NCBI RefSeq assembly: GCF_037975245.1
Contig: NC_092570.1
Coordinates: 7,875,001 to 7,939,000 of the forward strand
Source: Apostichopus japonicus
Taxonomy: Eukaryota; Echinodermata; Holothuroidea; Aspidochirotida; Stichopodidae
Direction: 5' to 3'
Length of the DNA: 64,000 nt
A program made the translations under genes and the position numbers. The notes below the pieces were generated by a model that ran no database searches, was not told where the DNA came from, and saw only the letters and a program-made list of their open reading frames with translations. Shown piece by piece: positions 14,270 through 27,055 of the stretch (position 1 is the stretch's first letter; each line of letters opens with the position of its first letter).

Positions 14270-15205
14270 TTGCTATATCATGCACATATTAGTGATATTA
14301 TATACATTATGCACTATATATACATTTGGGCAAATACACACACATAGAAAATAACACAGTGCTTTAACATACACATATTAGTGATATTATATACATTATA
14401 CACTATATATACATGTGGGCAAATACACACACATAGAAAATAACACAGTGCTTTAACATACACATATTAGTGATATTATATACATTATGCACTATATATG
14501 CATGTGGGCAAATACTGTACACACACATAGAAAATGACACAGTGCTATACCATACACATATTAGTGATATTATATACATTATGCACTATATATGCATGTG
14601 GGCAAATACACACACATAGAAAATAACACAGTGCTTTAACATACACATATTAGTGATATTATATACATTATACACTATATATACATGTGGGCAAATACAC
14701 ACACATAGAAAATAACACAGTGCTTTTACATACACATATTAGTGATATTATATACATTATGCACTATATATGCATGTGGGCAAATACACACACATAGAAA
14801 ATAACACAGTGTTATACCATACACATATTAGTGATATTATAGTTACATATACATGTGGGCAAATACATAGAAAATGACACAGTGCTTTACGATACACATA
14901 TTAGTGATATCATATACATTATGCACTATATATACATTTGGGCAAATACACACACATAGAAAATGACACAGTGCTTTAACATACACATATTAGTGATATT
15001 ATATACATTATACACTATATATGCATGTGGGCAAATACACACACATAGAAAATAACACAGTGTTATACCATACACATATTAGTGATATTATAGTTACATA
15101 TACATGTGGGCAAATACATAGAAAATGACACAGTGCTTTACGATACACATATTAGTGATATTATATATATTATGCACTATATATACATGTGGACAACTAC
15201 AAACA
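14270..15205. repeat. Minisatellite, ~90-bp unit, 11 copies
   Basis: Units start at cacatattagtgatattata near 14282, 14371, 14461, 14554, 14645, 14733, 14821, 14896, 14987, 15074 and 15146. Each continues with tgggcaaatacacacacata and gaaaataacacagtgc. Copies at 14821 and 15074 share the same internal deletion and atagttacata variant, indicating multi-unit duplication. Confidence 0.92.
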
Positions 15206-16052
15206 CACACATACACATAGAATTCTTCTGAGTAATTGGTTGTAAAGGACGTGGGATTTCTTTTCTCAAGTCCCCAGTCAGAATACAAAACAAGTGCACA
15301 TAAACTTAACCAACACATACAACTACACACACACATACACAATTATCCAAAACATATCACAGTCTCTAGTATTAGATTCGCATATAGTTCTACTAACAAA
15401 TGAAAGTTAATGATTATTCAAAGCAAGTCTCCACAAACTTGAACTGTACTATATAACTGATCAATGCTGTTATGTATTGGGTAGGATGTAGTTAACATGT
15501 CTTTCAATATCAAATACCCTACCAATGAGAATATCAACTATCTAACCAGGAAGTTGCTTCGACATTTGCAGACGTCAATGTCAGCACGATAAGAAGATTT
15601 GATTCTTTTCCTAACATTCACTATAACAGCTATCAAATAGGTTTTACATAAACATATCCGAACCTGGTACATCCTTTCATAAATATTCCACTATTGTTAA
15701 TAGTTTGTGCATTAAATCCTGACAATTAACTGAAGGTATTGCCTTAATTATAGCATTGACTTATTACCTGTAATCAAACCAGCAAAATATTGAAATATGT
15801 AATAGAAAAAAAAAATGACACAATAGTCCTAATGACAGTAACACAGTATCCTCAGAGATGCATTGAAAGGTAAACGATGATGCTAGTGATGACCCAACAA
15901 ACATTGTTATATTAAACACAGTATCAACATTGATCAAGTAGTTAGCATATATAGCAACAAATCTTAAAAGTATTTTAGCTCAATAAACTAGGAAATTTGT
16001 GAGATTTTAATTGGAAGGCTCTCTTTTTCTGTGTGTGTGTGTGTGTGTGCAG

Positions 16053-17944
16053 GTGAAGTCAACTTGTAGCTTTTGCCGTGAGACATGGCCGAGCAGAGAA
16101 GCGCTACAGTTCGAAGGTCTATGTCAGACCGGCGCGACGTCCGAGTCAACGTGACACGTTCCACGACCCCCCGAAAGACGACTTCCAAAGTGGCGGGACA
16201 AAAAGTCGAAGCAACAATGAAGGCACTGATGGAAGCATCTGAGAAGAAAAAACCTGCCCGAACAATCAACACTAACGGTTCCAGCCCCACCTGCGATAAT
16301 CCTGACCTGAAAGAAGAACTGATGATGCTGAGGAAGCAGGGATTGGCCAGCGGGAGAAGCAATTCGTCGTCGAGTATCAGCAGTTTGTCATCCCTGGATG
16401 GTGGTGTTAAACGAAATCCCGTCAACAAGAGGAGTACTCTCCCTGCTCAACGAACATCATCGACCACCACGGCTAAAAAGACAAACGGCCAGAGAAACGG
16501 ACCAAAACGATTATCTCACCCGACTTTCAAACCTCCAGAGGTCCCATCGACGACAGCGCCGCTGACAAAGGCCAACTTGAGCAAGTCTAACTTGTCGAAG
16601 GAAAACGGCATCAATGCCAACCTGAAAACTTCGCAGGAATCTTTGAATAGCAACAAGTCGGGCTTGATGACCTCGATTCTCAAGGACTGGGAGGCGACGA
16701 AAAAAGCAACAAAGTCCTCCACCGCCGGTCCGCATCAAGCAAGAATCGGTCAGATAAAGCGTGAACTTTCAGACATGAAGAAGGAGTCTGTTCAATCCAA
16801 AAAGACGTCCTCTAAATCATCGTCGAGATCTCTTTCATCTCCCGATAGCGACCGTTCGGGAGAAAAACCCAGTACCCCAGTCGTCGGTAGTTCTATTCGG
16901 GTCATTTCAAAGCCCAGGGAATCCGCCGCTTCCAGGGCAGCACAGTTGAAACGAGAGCGGGCCAGTGCTAATAAGAAGGAGACCACCGTCTCCAAGGTAA
17001 CTTCAGTTTCCTCCATCTCCTCCTCCTCCTCCACCACCTCTAGTAAAAGTTTGTTATCGACCATCAGGAAATCAGAGACAAAAGTGACCAACAAAGAAGA
17101 AGTGAAGAAGGAGTCGAGTAGCAGCAGCAGTAGCAGCACAGCCACTCCGAAGGTCGTCTCTATTCGAGGCGGAGGAGGGGCTAAGAAGCAAATCGACGTT
17201 GCCAAGCGAGAGACTTGGCACGAAGGAAGCACTAAAGACAACAACCCCAGTCAGAAACACAAAGATGCCATGGAGGATTTGAAATCAAACTTGACCAAGG
17301 CTCTCTTCTTGGAAAAGAAGGAAGAGTCAACGACAAAACAATCGGAGAATAAAACAACCTCGTCTAATATCAAACAGAGTAAACTAGGAGATGCTAAAAG
17401 GAAGCTGGCCTTATCGGACTTGCAAAATCAAAACTATATCGACTCCACTTCCACTTCGGCCGAATCGAGCGAAGCAGAGGTAGAGAGGGGCATCGTTCAT
17501 ATGAGGAGAGAACTGTTAAAGACAAAGAACGCAGAACTAAAGAGGATGGTCACAAATTCAATAGTAGAGGACCTCTCCGTCACGAACGAGACCGATTCGG
17601 AGGGTGAGATTGGGTTAGGGATCCCCTTCTCCATCTTGAGATTACCGGGTGGTGACGAAGAGGAGGAGGAGCAGGAGAGGAAGACGGATGACGGCGGAGG
17701 TAAACCGCTAGGAAAGAAAGATGAAGTCTTCTTTCAACGAGGTGGCAAGAACGGCTCGGTTAAAAGAGCTTCTATACTTATCGAACAGTTACACGGCGGT
17801 AGCTCTACTTACACGTATCCCGACGTGAAAGGAGTCAAAGGAAGCTCAGGGTCAGAAGATTCGTCCGTTGGGCCGGTAGAAGTAGATTTTACAGTGGTTA
17901 GTAACACCTCTATGTTATATATATGTATTCCTTCCAGCAATTGA
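16053..17944 (+). CDS. Large Ser/Lys-rich open exon, possible alternative N-terminus of the DOCK gene
   Basis: An open frame of 619 codons runs from ATG 16085 to TGA 17942-17944. The ATG has G at -3 and G at +4, and an in-frame TGA at 16079-16081, so the start is well defined. A plausible acceptor (pyrimidines, then (GT)n, then CAG at 16050-16052) would make 16053-16084 5'UTR. The protein is basic and low-complexity: Ser runs near residues 92-105 and 345-352, many Lys/Arg, a short charged helical stretch (HMRRELLKTKNAELKRM, about 475-491), then an acidic run (DEEEEEQE, about 524-531). I recognise no domain and no family. Codon use and the long open frame contrast sharply with the AT-rich surroundings, so coding is very likely. 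Near the end there are donors at 17894 (GTGGTT) and 17897 (GTTAGT), both phase 0. Splicing there ends the exon at VEVDFTV (604 codons) and matches the phase-0 exons at 28725 and 30088. Alternatively it is a separate single-exon gene ending at 17944. Confidence 0.75.
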
Positions 17945-19839
17945 ATCTCTAGTATTTCCCTTATATCCTGTTGTACCAGTCTTTTGCATTTAAAGCAGTT
18001 TGATGAATCTAGTCGGTAGGTCAAGAATCGACACATTATCAAACGTACTGGAATACTGTTTATTTATTATATAAGCTAAAGTTGTTACTGTACTGCTGTT
18101 ACACGGAATAACTTCAAGTAACAATACATCAGTTACCTGTAACATGCTTGGGTTCTTCATTTAGCAAATGCACATGTTTCCTTCTTTTTTTTCCCATCCC
18201 GTATTTTTCACTTATGGATAGATTTGATTATGTTGGCTGTTATATTAACAATCAGAACTGCTATGTTTGATATATCAAAACTTTGATTCCAAAGGCATGT
18301 ATGCATAATGTGCAGGGTTTGATTTACCAAGTCCGCTTATTAATATGGAGCATATCGCTAATTTGCATCTCTCCCAGGGTTCTCTTTCATTAGGCCTCTT
18401 CCAGGAAAAATCTGTATCAATAGTTCTCATATGATCAGTTGCTTTCATTTATGCACAAACAGAACACTGTAAACGCGATTTGGCATCGCACATTTCAGCA
18501 GAAACCAAGCTTAATTCTTTTAATCTTCGATTGGCGAAACAGAAATAGAATTAGGAGGGTGTGTTGTGAAATGTTATCAGTTGCAGTCTTTTATTGAGGT
18601 GATGCTCAAGTGGGTTGGTTCGGAAAAAAATTGGCACAAAATTTTTCAAAAAAAGCAGAAGGGGGGGAAGATTATATTGAGAAAGTTCAAGGAACCCTTG
18701 TTGATCTTTGTACAATGGGTAGAGCATCTGTATACTTCCTGCCAAACCACCTACAGGAGGACCTGTAAATTAAATTATACACCTATTGACCTCTATCTAT
18801 TATCACAGGCATCTTCATGGTTACCATGGTAACATCCTAGGCTCTTGCACTGTTCAAGGATGTTGAAGACCTACTTTGTTGACCATGATTTTTAGTGGTA
18901 TCCCTTTTCATGTACATGTACAGTAGGGATATGGAATCCATGGCTAGCCTTGCAGTATACTTCTATAAGAATAAAGAACTCCTTGTATAGTCAGATATAT
19001 CTATTTTAGAGTGGAAGGATGCTCGGTTCCTCCCAAAGGTACACTAAAGATTAATCAAAAGGACCTTTTGCCCTCCTGAAATTGACTTAACTTAACAGGA
19101 TTTCAATAAAGAAAGAAAAAAGAAGAAGAAAAAGATACTTTATTAGTGTTTGTTTAATAACCATAAAGTTGCAACAGGAGTTTTAACAAGGTTGTATTTC
19201 ACAAAGCCAGTTCCCAGGACCACCTGTGTAGTGTCATCCTACATTAGGGCTAAGAGCAGGTAGGACCTACTATTTAATTAGAGCAGGAACTGGACTCTGT
19301 AGCAAAGTAAGCATGGAAGTAATACTGTGATGGATCTAGGAGTTGATAAATGGCAGCTCTCCAGATCACAGTACTTAGTAAGAGCCTGGAGAATTTTCTT
19401 CCAGGTCCACCTGCTCACACAGAACAGTAGTTACAGCTTCCTGGTCCCAGCAAGGGCTCATGGAACTGTTATTCTGTCTAAGCAGGGGACAAGGAGAACT
19501 GTATATGATCAGAGCACTACAGGTAGCTAGTAGCCTGCGATTCTCCCAGAGGACAGAGTCAGAGCAGGAAGATGCTCTGCTGTCAGAGCAAGTAACCATA
19601 TGATAAAGGATGTTATCAATACCACAGTAAAAGACAAACATACACTAAAATGCATCAGCATTTAGACATTCATATCTTTATGTGAATTTTCATCAAATGA
19701 GCCTTGCTTTCGCTTCAAAAAGTTGTGTTAGCCCCTCCCCCCCCCCACCCCCTCCCTCTCTTTCCTCCCACTGTCCACAAGCCCTCCAGACGTATGAGTT
19801 ATTAATCCCTTAGTCCTGTAGTAACAATATTTTCCAATG
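17945..19839 (+). other. Downstream of the large exon: intron or 3' flank
   Basis: No further exon is recognised. AATAAA hexamers occur at about 18970 and 19105. They would be distant polyadenylation signals if the large exon belonged to a separate gene. A poly-C run lies at 19737-19747. Confidence 0.45.
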
Positions 19840-20215
19840 GAAGGTAATTTAATTTGTCTTGTTGAGTACCATAAGACTGCTGTATTGTACAGCCGAAATG
19901 AAATGTGATTTAAATTAAGTTGTCTTGTTGAGTACCATGAGACGTCTGTATGGTACAGCCTCAATGTAAGGTAATTTAAGTTGTCTTGTTGAGTACCATG
20001 AGACGTCTGTATGGTACAGCCTCAATGTAAGGTAGTTTAAGTTGTCTTGTTGAGTACCTGAGGAGTCTGTATGGTACAGCCTCAATGTACAGTAAGGTAA
20101 TTTAAGTTGTCTTGTTGAGAAAAAGCCGACTTCTCTATGGTACAGCCTCAATGAAAGGTGATTAAAGTTTTCTTGTTGAATACCATGAGCATCTGTTTGG
20201 TACAGCCTGTAACAT
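19840..20215. repeat. Minisatellite, ~62-bp unit, six copies
   Basis: Units contain taatttaagttgtcttgttg, then agtaccatgagacgtctgta and tggtacagcctcaatg. The minus strand stays open across parts of the array, giving spurious frames with RLYHTDVSWYSTRQL repeats. Confidence 0.9.
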
Positions 20216-20675
20216 ACATTGCAATGCTTCTTCTAGTTCTGCATCTACAGCTATAAATAAGTACCAATACGATTTATTAGCTGTTGTACTGCACTGCTCT
20301 ACATAGTCTAACCCTATGCAAACAATTCCAGACTGCTCCTAAGCTATAATAACCCAACCAGTCTTCTGTATCCATTTAGAGTTGTTTAAGGTGAACCCTA
20401 ATATTTTGACCTATAGAATTAAAGGATGTTGTATTTCCTCCTTCCTGCCCTTGCATATCAATACCAACATTTCTGAGTTTGATTTCATAGTAAACAAATC
20501 GTCTTTGACAAGTAGAAAGTACTTTAAAGATAGAGAGTGCTTTTATTCTGTCTTTGGGAGCAAAATATGAATTCATCTGGGGTGTATACTGGAAACCATC
20601 TTTCAACAACATCCTTTAGAAAAACTTCCACCTCAGTGGAAAACTGTTTCTATTTGGTTTCCATTTATTTCTGGC

Positions 20676-21507
20676 TTAAAGCAGCATTTTGCGTTGGGTC
20701 GCTTTTTTCCACCTTTTTAACATGTGCATCGATTTTTTTACATGTATCAATCATAAAACAGCAAACTAAGATACCATCCAGTTTTCATCCTGCCAAGAGC
20801 GTTAATTAGCGAGTAATTAACGATTTGTATCGATAACGAGTAAAAGTGTCCTCGACAAAGTTTTCATATCTCCAAATCCACTAGTTTGAATTCCACCAAT
20901 CAGTGAATAGTATGTTTATTCATGAGCATTTTGCGTTTGGTCGCCGTTTTCTACTTTTTTGACATGTCCATCGAGTTTTTTACATACATCAAATCACAAA
21001 ACAGCAAATTAAGATATTAGCCAAGTTTTTCCCTGCCAAAAACGTTAATTAGCGAGTATTCCACATACAAAATTAAATCGCATTCAGTTCCCAAACCCAC
21101 TAGTTTGAATTCAACCAATCAGAGATGCAGGTTTAGTTATGAGCCGTTGCTAAAAATAGATTCAAGACTGCGTTATTACAACTCCCTGGTACAACTGCCA
21201 TATAGACTGTACACAAATCAAGCGTGGTATTATATTACGTATCTGTCAATGACGTTCGTAGTGTTTAAATATTCATATTATGGGCGAGGTTTATTGGGTT
21301 CCCAACGGAAAATATCTTGGAGAACAAAACAGTTGAAAGTTGCAATTTTTTCGAATTTTATGCCACCATTTGTAAAATGTAAAATGTAAATGTAAAATGT
21401 AAAATGTAAAATATAAATAGATAAGCTAGTTATGTATGTCGTTATGGCATAGTGGAGTCAGTGAGGTTGAGAAATACCATAGTCGAGGACGCAAAATGCT
21501 GCTTTAA
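20676..21507. mobile_element. TTAA-flanked element with GCAGCATTTTGCG inverted ends
   Basis: The left end is TTAA AGCAGCATTTTGCG and the right end CGCAAAATGCTGCT TTAA, a perfect 14-bp inverted repeat next to TTAA. A direct internal duplication of the left part recurs at about 20928-21060 (gcattttgcgtttggtcgcc, then gttaattagcgag). The 832-bp interior has no transposase-like frame. Confidence 0.75.
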
Positions 21508-22364
21508 ATCATCATTCTTGTAAACCCTTGGAGAACATAGCATGAGATCTTTTTATTTCCTTGGAGTCACTATGCCAGGTCAAAGGTCAGATAAAGACTT
21601 CCTGAGTAGTTAAATCAACCAAACCCTTCAAGATTTTAAGACTAAAACAAAAGACAAAGCAAAAAAAAGTTAGTTTGGCATCTCTTAAGATATTTATTCT
21701 TCCATCCTATCAATATTGATATGATTTTAGAAAACTTAAGAATTGACCCTTGACATGAGTGATTTATCCAGGGATGTAAGTGGATATTCCTATCAGTAAA
21801 TTGTATTTTTTCATCACATAACAGTCCTGACACATTTGGTTTGAATTTTGAGATCAAAGTTTTAGATTTGTCCAGTGTGCTGAAATCTTGGGTTTTCTTT
21901 GCTGACATATATGGGATAGGCTACTTAAAGGGATAGTCCAAATGGCTAAAGTTCACTGTTTTACAAAATTACTGGAAATGTGTACCGCATGGTTAGGTAA
22001 AAAACCACATCCTAAATGCGTTTTGCATCATGGGGATACAAATCTTTAAAATTTTGTGAAATTTGGTTTTCTTGTCAAGATAGCAAACAAGCTAAATCAG
22101 TACAGTATCAATTAGGTTTAGGTTTTTTCTTCATGATGTACAAATCATTGATCTGCTGAGTGAATTAATATTCTTCTTACAATACAAATTGTACATTGAT
22201 GAAATTCTAAATGTACAGAACATTGACAACCACGCAAACATTCCAAATGTGTCACATTTCAAGGTCAAATCGATTACAACATTACGATATGAAAATTGAG
22301 TTTTTTCTCTTTGAAAAACATCTGTGTTGGTGACATCACAAACCACCTACTGTAGTATTATAAG

Positions 22365-22510
22365 TATATATAGTTCAGTATATAGTTCAGTATATATATA
22401 GTTCAGTATATAGTTCAGTATAGTTCAGTTATAGTATATAGTTCTGTATATAGTTCAGTATATATAGTGCGTTATATAGTTCAGTTAAAGTATATATAGT
22501 TCAGATTTTA
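22365..22510. repeat. AT-rich simple repeat (tatagttcagta)n
   Basis: About twelve degenerate units of tatagttcagta, some with an extra tatata. It lies just left of a degenerate ~90-bp repeat. Confidence 0.9.
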
Positions 22511-22815
22511 GAACGCTAGGAGATTCAGGATACTTTTAAAGCTGAAGCCAGACACGTCCACACGTAAGGTGGCTTGATTCCCCGAACATCCACTCTGTAA
22601 TCTTGATCGCCGAGTAGGGTCAGGATCTTTTCCAAGAGGGAGGTCACGGTTTCAGGGTCTGATCCTGAATACTTGGGTGTCCACAATACGATCTTGATCG
22701 CCCTAGCCTGGTCAGGTTCCTCCCCAAAAGCGAGATCACAATTTCAAGGTCTGGTGCGGGGTTCTCGGGCATTCACAATACGATCTTGAATGCCCTTGCT
22801 GGGACAGATCCTCCT
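22511..22815 (-). repeat. Degenerate ~90-bp repeat with a short open minus-strand frame
   Basis: The minus strand holds two clear and one poor unit around gatcaagatcgtattgtg, spaced 92 bp. One frame is open for about 58 codons to a stop at 22524-22526, reading for example AIKIVLWTPKYSGSDPETVT. I do not recognise it as any domain; the frame breaks in the neighbouring unit, so it is more likely a repeat than a gene. Confidence 0.5.
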
Positions 22816-25667
22816 TGTATTCTGGAATGTGAACAAGGCTTTGTATATAATCCTTAAATTAAAAGTAATTGTTTCAGTTTGGAACATTGAAAGATTTTAT
22901 GTCTAATTTTTGGTTTTTGCTGTCGTAATGGTAGTAGACTCAAGTACATCACTGTTGCTTTAATAGCCACCAAAGAAATCCATCAGATTGTGGCAGATTT
23001 TCGCAGAAGGCAACTTTAAGGCAGGTCAACCTGATTTCCGACAGTGATTGTCGTGAACGGTGGGCAGTGAGGACATGAAGGAGAGTGACTTTAGATTTGC
23101 CCTTAAACCAAGTAGATCAGGAAGGAAATCCTCTTGTTGAAGGATTTTAAAATATTTGGTTAAAAGTCACCGTCAGATTTCGAGCAAAAGTTACTTTTTG
23201 AATATTCTTTCGAGACACCCAATGATTTTGTTCATGGCAGAGTACTACCAATGGTGAAAAATTGTCAGAAAGTTGTATATAAAACGTAATTAAAAAAGGA
23301 CGATAGGGTTTACACTGCAAGGAGAATTAGCTGGTGTTGTGAATGTTTTTGGCGATGGGAGGAAATGGGGAGTCATTGATTGTCGATAAAATACCGAGAA
23401 AAGTATTTTTGAGAACTTTGAGATTTTATACTTTTACCTTACTAATATTTGGTAGAGAATCTTAAACACCAAGCAATGTTTCCCCCCTTGTGCAGTTGAA
23501 ATTGCCTAGCACAGAGATGATTTTGTCATTCCTATCCATGAGTTAATTAGTTTGTGAAAGTACAAAATCCAAGACAGCATTCGTAGGTAACAAGAGTGTT
23601 TACATTATATTGCACGGTGACCCATTCTCTCCGTAAATTATCAATTCTTTGCGGACGAGAGGGAAGCCAGTGATGGTTTGTATTGATTTATCCAAAACAC
23701 TTTGATAACTGAATGCATAGAATTGAGTTCTGTGTGATTAATTAACTCTAGGCTTAATGGAGGATGACACTCTCAATGCATATATGACTTTAGTCACAAT
23801 GCATTCATGAATAGCGAATACTCTAAATGCGTGAAATTTACGCAGACGTGGGCAATCATTAATATCAATGCCCACAAAATGCTGGCTGTGTACAAAGTTA
23901 ATATTGTATCTTGTGAATCAGTAGGTGTGTGTTTACTGTGTAGCAGAACTGTTGGTAGGTGGCAATGAAGTAGCTAAGAATTTGACATTTTTGGTTTATA
24001 ACTGTTTATTCCAATGGCACAACTTGAAAATTTCCCAATCTTTGTGTTTTTGTTTTGTAGATGGAAGGAAAAAAGGGCCATATGACCCTTGGAGAAACTT
24101 AGCATTCTGTAATTTATAAGCAGTAACACAAAATGTTAAAAACGGCTAGTTTTCTTTGCAGCATGTCCAGGCACTGCTAATAGGATGAAACATTAGAAAT
24201 GAGAGATGGCATATTACTGTAAATCCAGAAAAGAAAAAAAAAAGGAAGGAGAATAAAATGCAGTTACCAGTAGATTATAAAGTTCTTTTTGCAAGCAAGT
24301 ATCAACTATTAGCCTAGACCTATAAACAAAAACCATTTCCTACTAAGTATTCATGGGGCATAGCCTACTATGCTTATTTTTAGATTGGGGCAGGATTTAT
24401 TAACTGGTGAAGCTAATTACCAAGCAATCCCTTTTTACTGGAGTAATACTTTGTAGAGTCCATAATACGACTTCTACCAATGAGCAATCAATCCAATTAT
24501 ACGACATCTCAAAATGTAAATGTAAAATGGTCAATATGCTATGCAATTTCAAATATGTGTATAGCAAGGTTTTTTTTGTATGCAAGAACCATAGTGTTTC
24601 ATACTTAGAGACAAAGTTTATTCTGCATAACTGCCACACACAAAATTTGAACACTATATTATTTCCGGTTCATAGAGCGAGCTGGTGCTTGTAATGGGAC
24701 CGTATTATGTAATTCTAGCAATGAAATGCAACCAGAATGCTTTAAATTTTGACCTTCACATTGGTTATAGCTACAGGCGGACCAGACGACCGTCCATTAT
24801 TGAAGGAATCTTGAAGCAGATAAAAGTCACAGTATTCAGTCAATAAACAGACTAAGATTGATTCCCACTATTAATAGACAACTTCAAACCTGAAATGTCA
24901 CTGCAAATCCGGCTTTAATAATTACTGAAAGTGGACTGCTTCAAAACCTTCCCCTTTGAAATTCTTTGGATATTTATTTAGATTTGTCATTTTGAATTTA
25001 TTGCATCTATGATTAACTGCATTCTGCATGATCGTTGAATTAGTTGCATTTACAGCCTGCTTGTGTAGGTAATGTCTGTTAGTAATATCGAATCCTGAAA
25101 TACTCTTTAGTCAAAATCAAGGTACCAAGCTCTCTGCTTGAATCTTAAAGCAAAGTATTGCATCTATGATGGTGTATTGCGTTTGTTATCGAATAGATGT
25201 ACATTATTTAAAGCATTGCATGAAAGTTAGGAGGAGGTACTGTTGGCTATAAAATGCAGATGATCTTGTGGTTATCATGACAACTATGGTCATTACTTTT
25301 CATAGAGAAGGGTTCAAATGAATTGCGATGTTCAAAATTCCAAAAGAAATATTTTACCACATTAGCTAAGTGTAAACACTGACAGCATGCCAGAACTGCA
25401 AGATCCAGTTATACCACCGACTGGGAAGTTGTGGTTGTTTGTTTACTAGCAGAAGGGGGAAAACCCCAGAACAATTAGCCTTGTGAAAGTACACTGCAGC
25501 TATTTAATTCCTAACGAAATCTTGTGTCAAATTATGTGCTAATGAAATTAAAAAGGTCAACGCTGAGCCCAGGTTAACCCTCAAGCTGCCTTTGCATTAC
25601 AAATTTAATCCAAGTGTAACACAGGGCCCAATCGCAACGCCTGATCCATGGTTACACTACAAAATAG
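22816..25667. other. Non-coding, no repeat family recognised
   Basis: I see no exon with paired splice signals and no terminal repeats. Short open frames on both strands (for example 24407-24694) overlap each other and look random. Confidence 0.5.
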
Positions 25668-25785
25668 ACCCAGAGCATTGGGGGCACCCAGAGCATTGGG
25701 GGGACCCAGAGCATTGGGGGACCCAGAGCATTTGGGGGACCCAGAGCATTGGGGCGGGAGACCCAGAGCATTGGGGAGGAGGGGG
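25668..25785. repeat. Minisatellite, ~17-bp unit (cccagagcattggggga)
   Basis: Six units of ccagagcattgggg with 1-6 bp length variation in the G-rich part. The region is strongly G-rich on the plus strand. Confidence 0.9.
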
Positions 25786-26399
25786 AGAGTTTAAAGCCAG
25801 ACTTGTTCTCAAGTGTAAGCAAGGCTTAGATTGATAACATAGCAGCAGTAGCAGCAGAAGTTATTAACCTCTAAAAAACTGAAGATACTGTTTTTCTTGC
25901 AAAGTATAAATACAATTGTTGCCAGTGATATTATGACGTGAGAATGTTCCTTTAAGTAAAATTAAATGAGTGAAAGGAAAGGCATGATGGGATTTGTAAA
26001 TATTTACAAATCATTTTGTGATTTATGGAATTTCTCTCTTCCTTTCATTGCATTTGTTTTGATGAAATATTTCCTCTGCTTGTTGCTACAATCAAAGTTG
26101 AACCCTGGGAAAAAAAGTAACATACAAAATACTAGATAGCCTTTTACTTTCAGAAGAAAACTTTTAAGTTTGAATGGCTAACTGATTCCGACTGTTATAA
26201 CCTGGAATAATTTGAATCTAACTTAAAGAGTTCAGTACAATTGATTTGATTGGTTTTCTACTATATTCGTTTGCGTTGTTATTATTAATGATATTGATAA
26301 TTGAGCAAGAGTCCTTCCTTGGTTCAATACTTGGACTTTTCTCTTGGAACTTTTATGATGGCTAATGGCAAGGGGAAGGGGGGGTCTACCCGATGTTAC

Positions 26400-26690
26400 C
26401 GGGGTTCAATGTTCCCAGGGTTCGATATTCCCCGTTTTCGTGTTATTTCAATGGCTGACGATGAATACGAGGTTCGTTGTTCCCAGGGTTCGATGTTCCC
26501 AAGGTTCGTTGTTCCCAGGGTTCGATGTTCCCAGAAATATCGATGTTCCCAGGGTTCGATGTTCCCAAGGTTCGATGTTCCCAGGGTTCTATGTTCCCAG
26601 GGTTCTATGTTCCCAGGGTCCAATGTTCCCAGGGTCCGATGTTCCCAGGGTTCGATGTTCCCATGGTTCGATGTTCCCAGGGTCTGAGCC
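26400..26690 (+). repeat. 15-bp minisatellite, forward array (ggttcgatgttccca)
   Basis: About 17 units of GGTTCGATGTTCCCA and variants (ggttctatg, ggtccaatg). The central part is interrupted by ttcgtgttatttcaatggct. The 15-bp period is five codons, so several frames on both strands stay open without being genes. Confidence 0.93.
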
Positions 26691-26837
26691 TGTCCCCGAG
26701 CACGGTTGGGCAGCACCAAAGCGGACCCTCTTAATTCTCGGCCTCGTGGAACTCTGGACTCTCAGGTCAACACTTCTGTGCGGCTCTTACTGAACAACGT
26801 CCCTTCGGGTGATTTTTGAAAAAAAAAAGGGACATCA

Positions 26838-27055
26838 AACCCTAGGAACATCGAACCCTGGGAACATCGAACCCTGGGAACATCGGACCCTGGGAACATT
26901 GGACCCTGGGAACAAAGAACCTTGGGAACAATGGACCCTGGGAACATCGAACCCTGGGAACATCGAACCCTGGAAACATCGAACCCTGGGAACATTGGAC
27001 CCTGGGAACATCGAGCCCTGGGAACATTGGACCCTGGGAACATTGACATAGCCCC
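26838..27055 (-). repeat. 15-bp minisatellite, inverted array (tgggaacatcgaacc)
   Basis: About 14 units, the exact reverse complement of the array at 26400-26690, with matching variants (ttggaccctgg, tcggaccctgg). The arrays are separated by about 150 bp of unrelated sequence. Confidence 0.93.

Noticed and set aside
14270-15205. CRISPR-like array
   Set aside because: Units are contiguous and fully repetitive with no unique spacers, and the genome is eukaryotic.
16511-17260. Minus-strand open frames opposite the large Ser/Lys-rich exon
   Set aside because: Shadows of the sense frame; low-complexity complements (Leu- and Phe-rich) with no independent support.
21934-22340. Possible further TTAA element starting TTAA AGGGATAGTCC
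   Set aside because: Only one end is visible; I could not find a matching inverted end followed by TTAA nearby.
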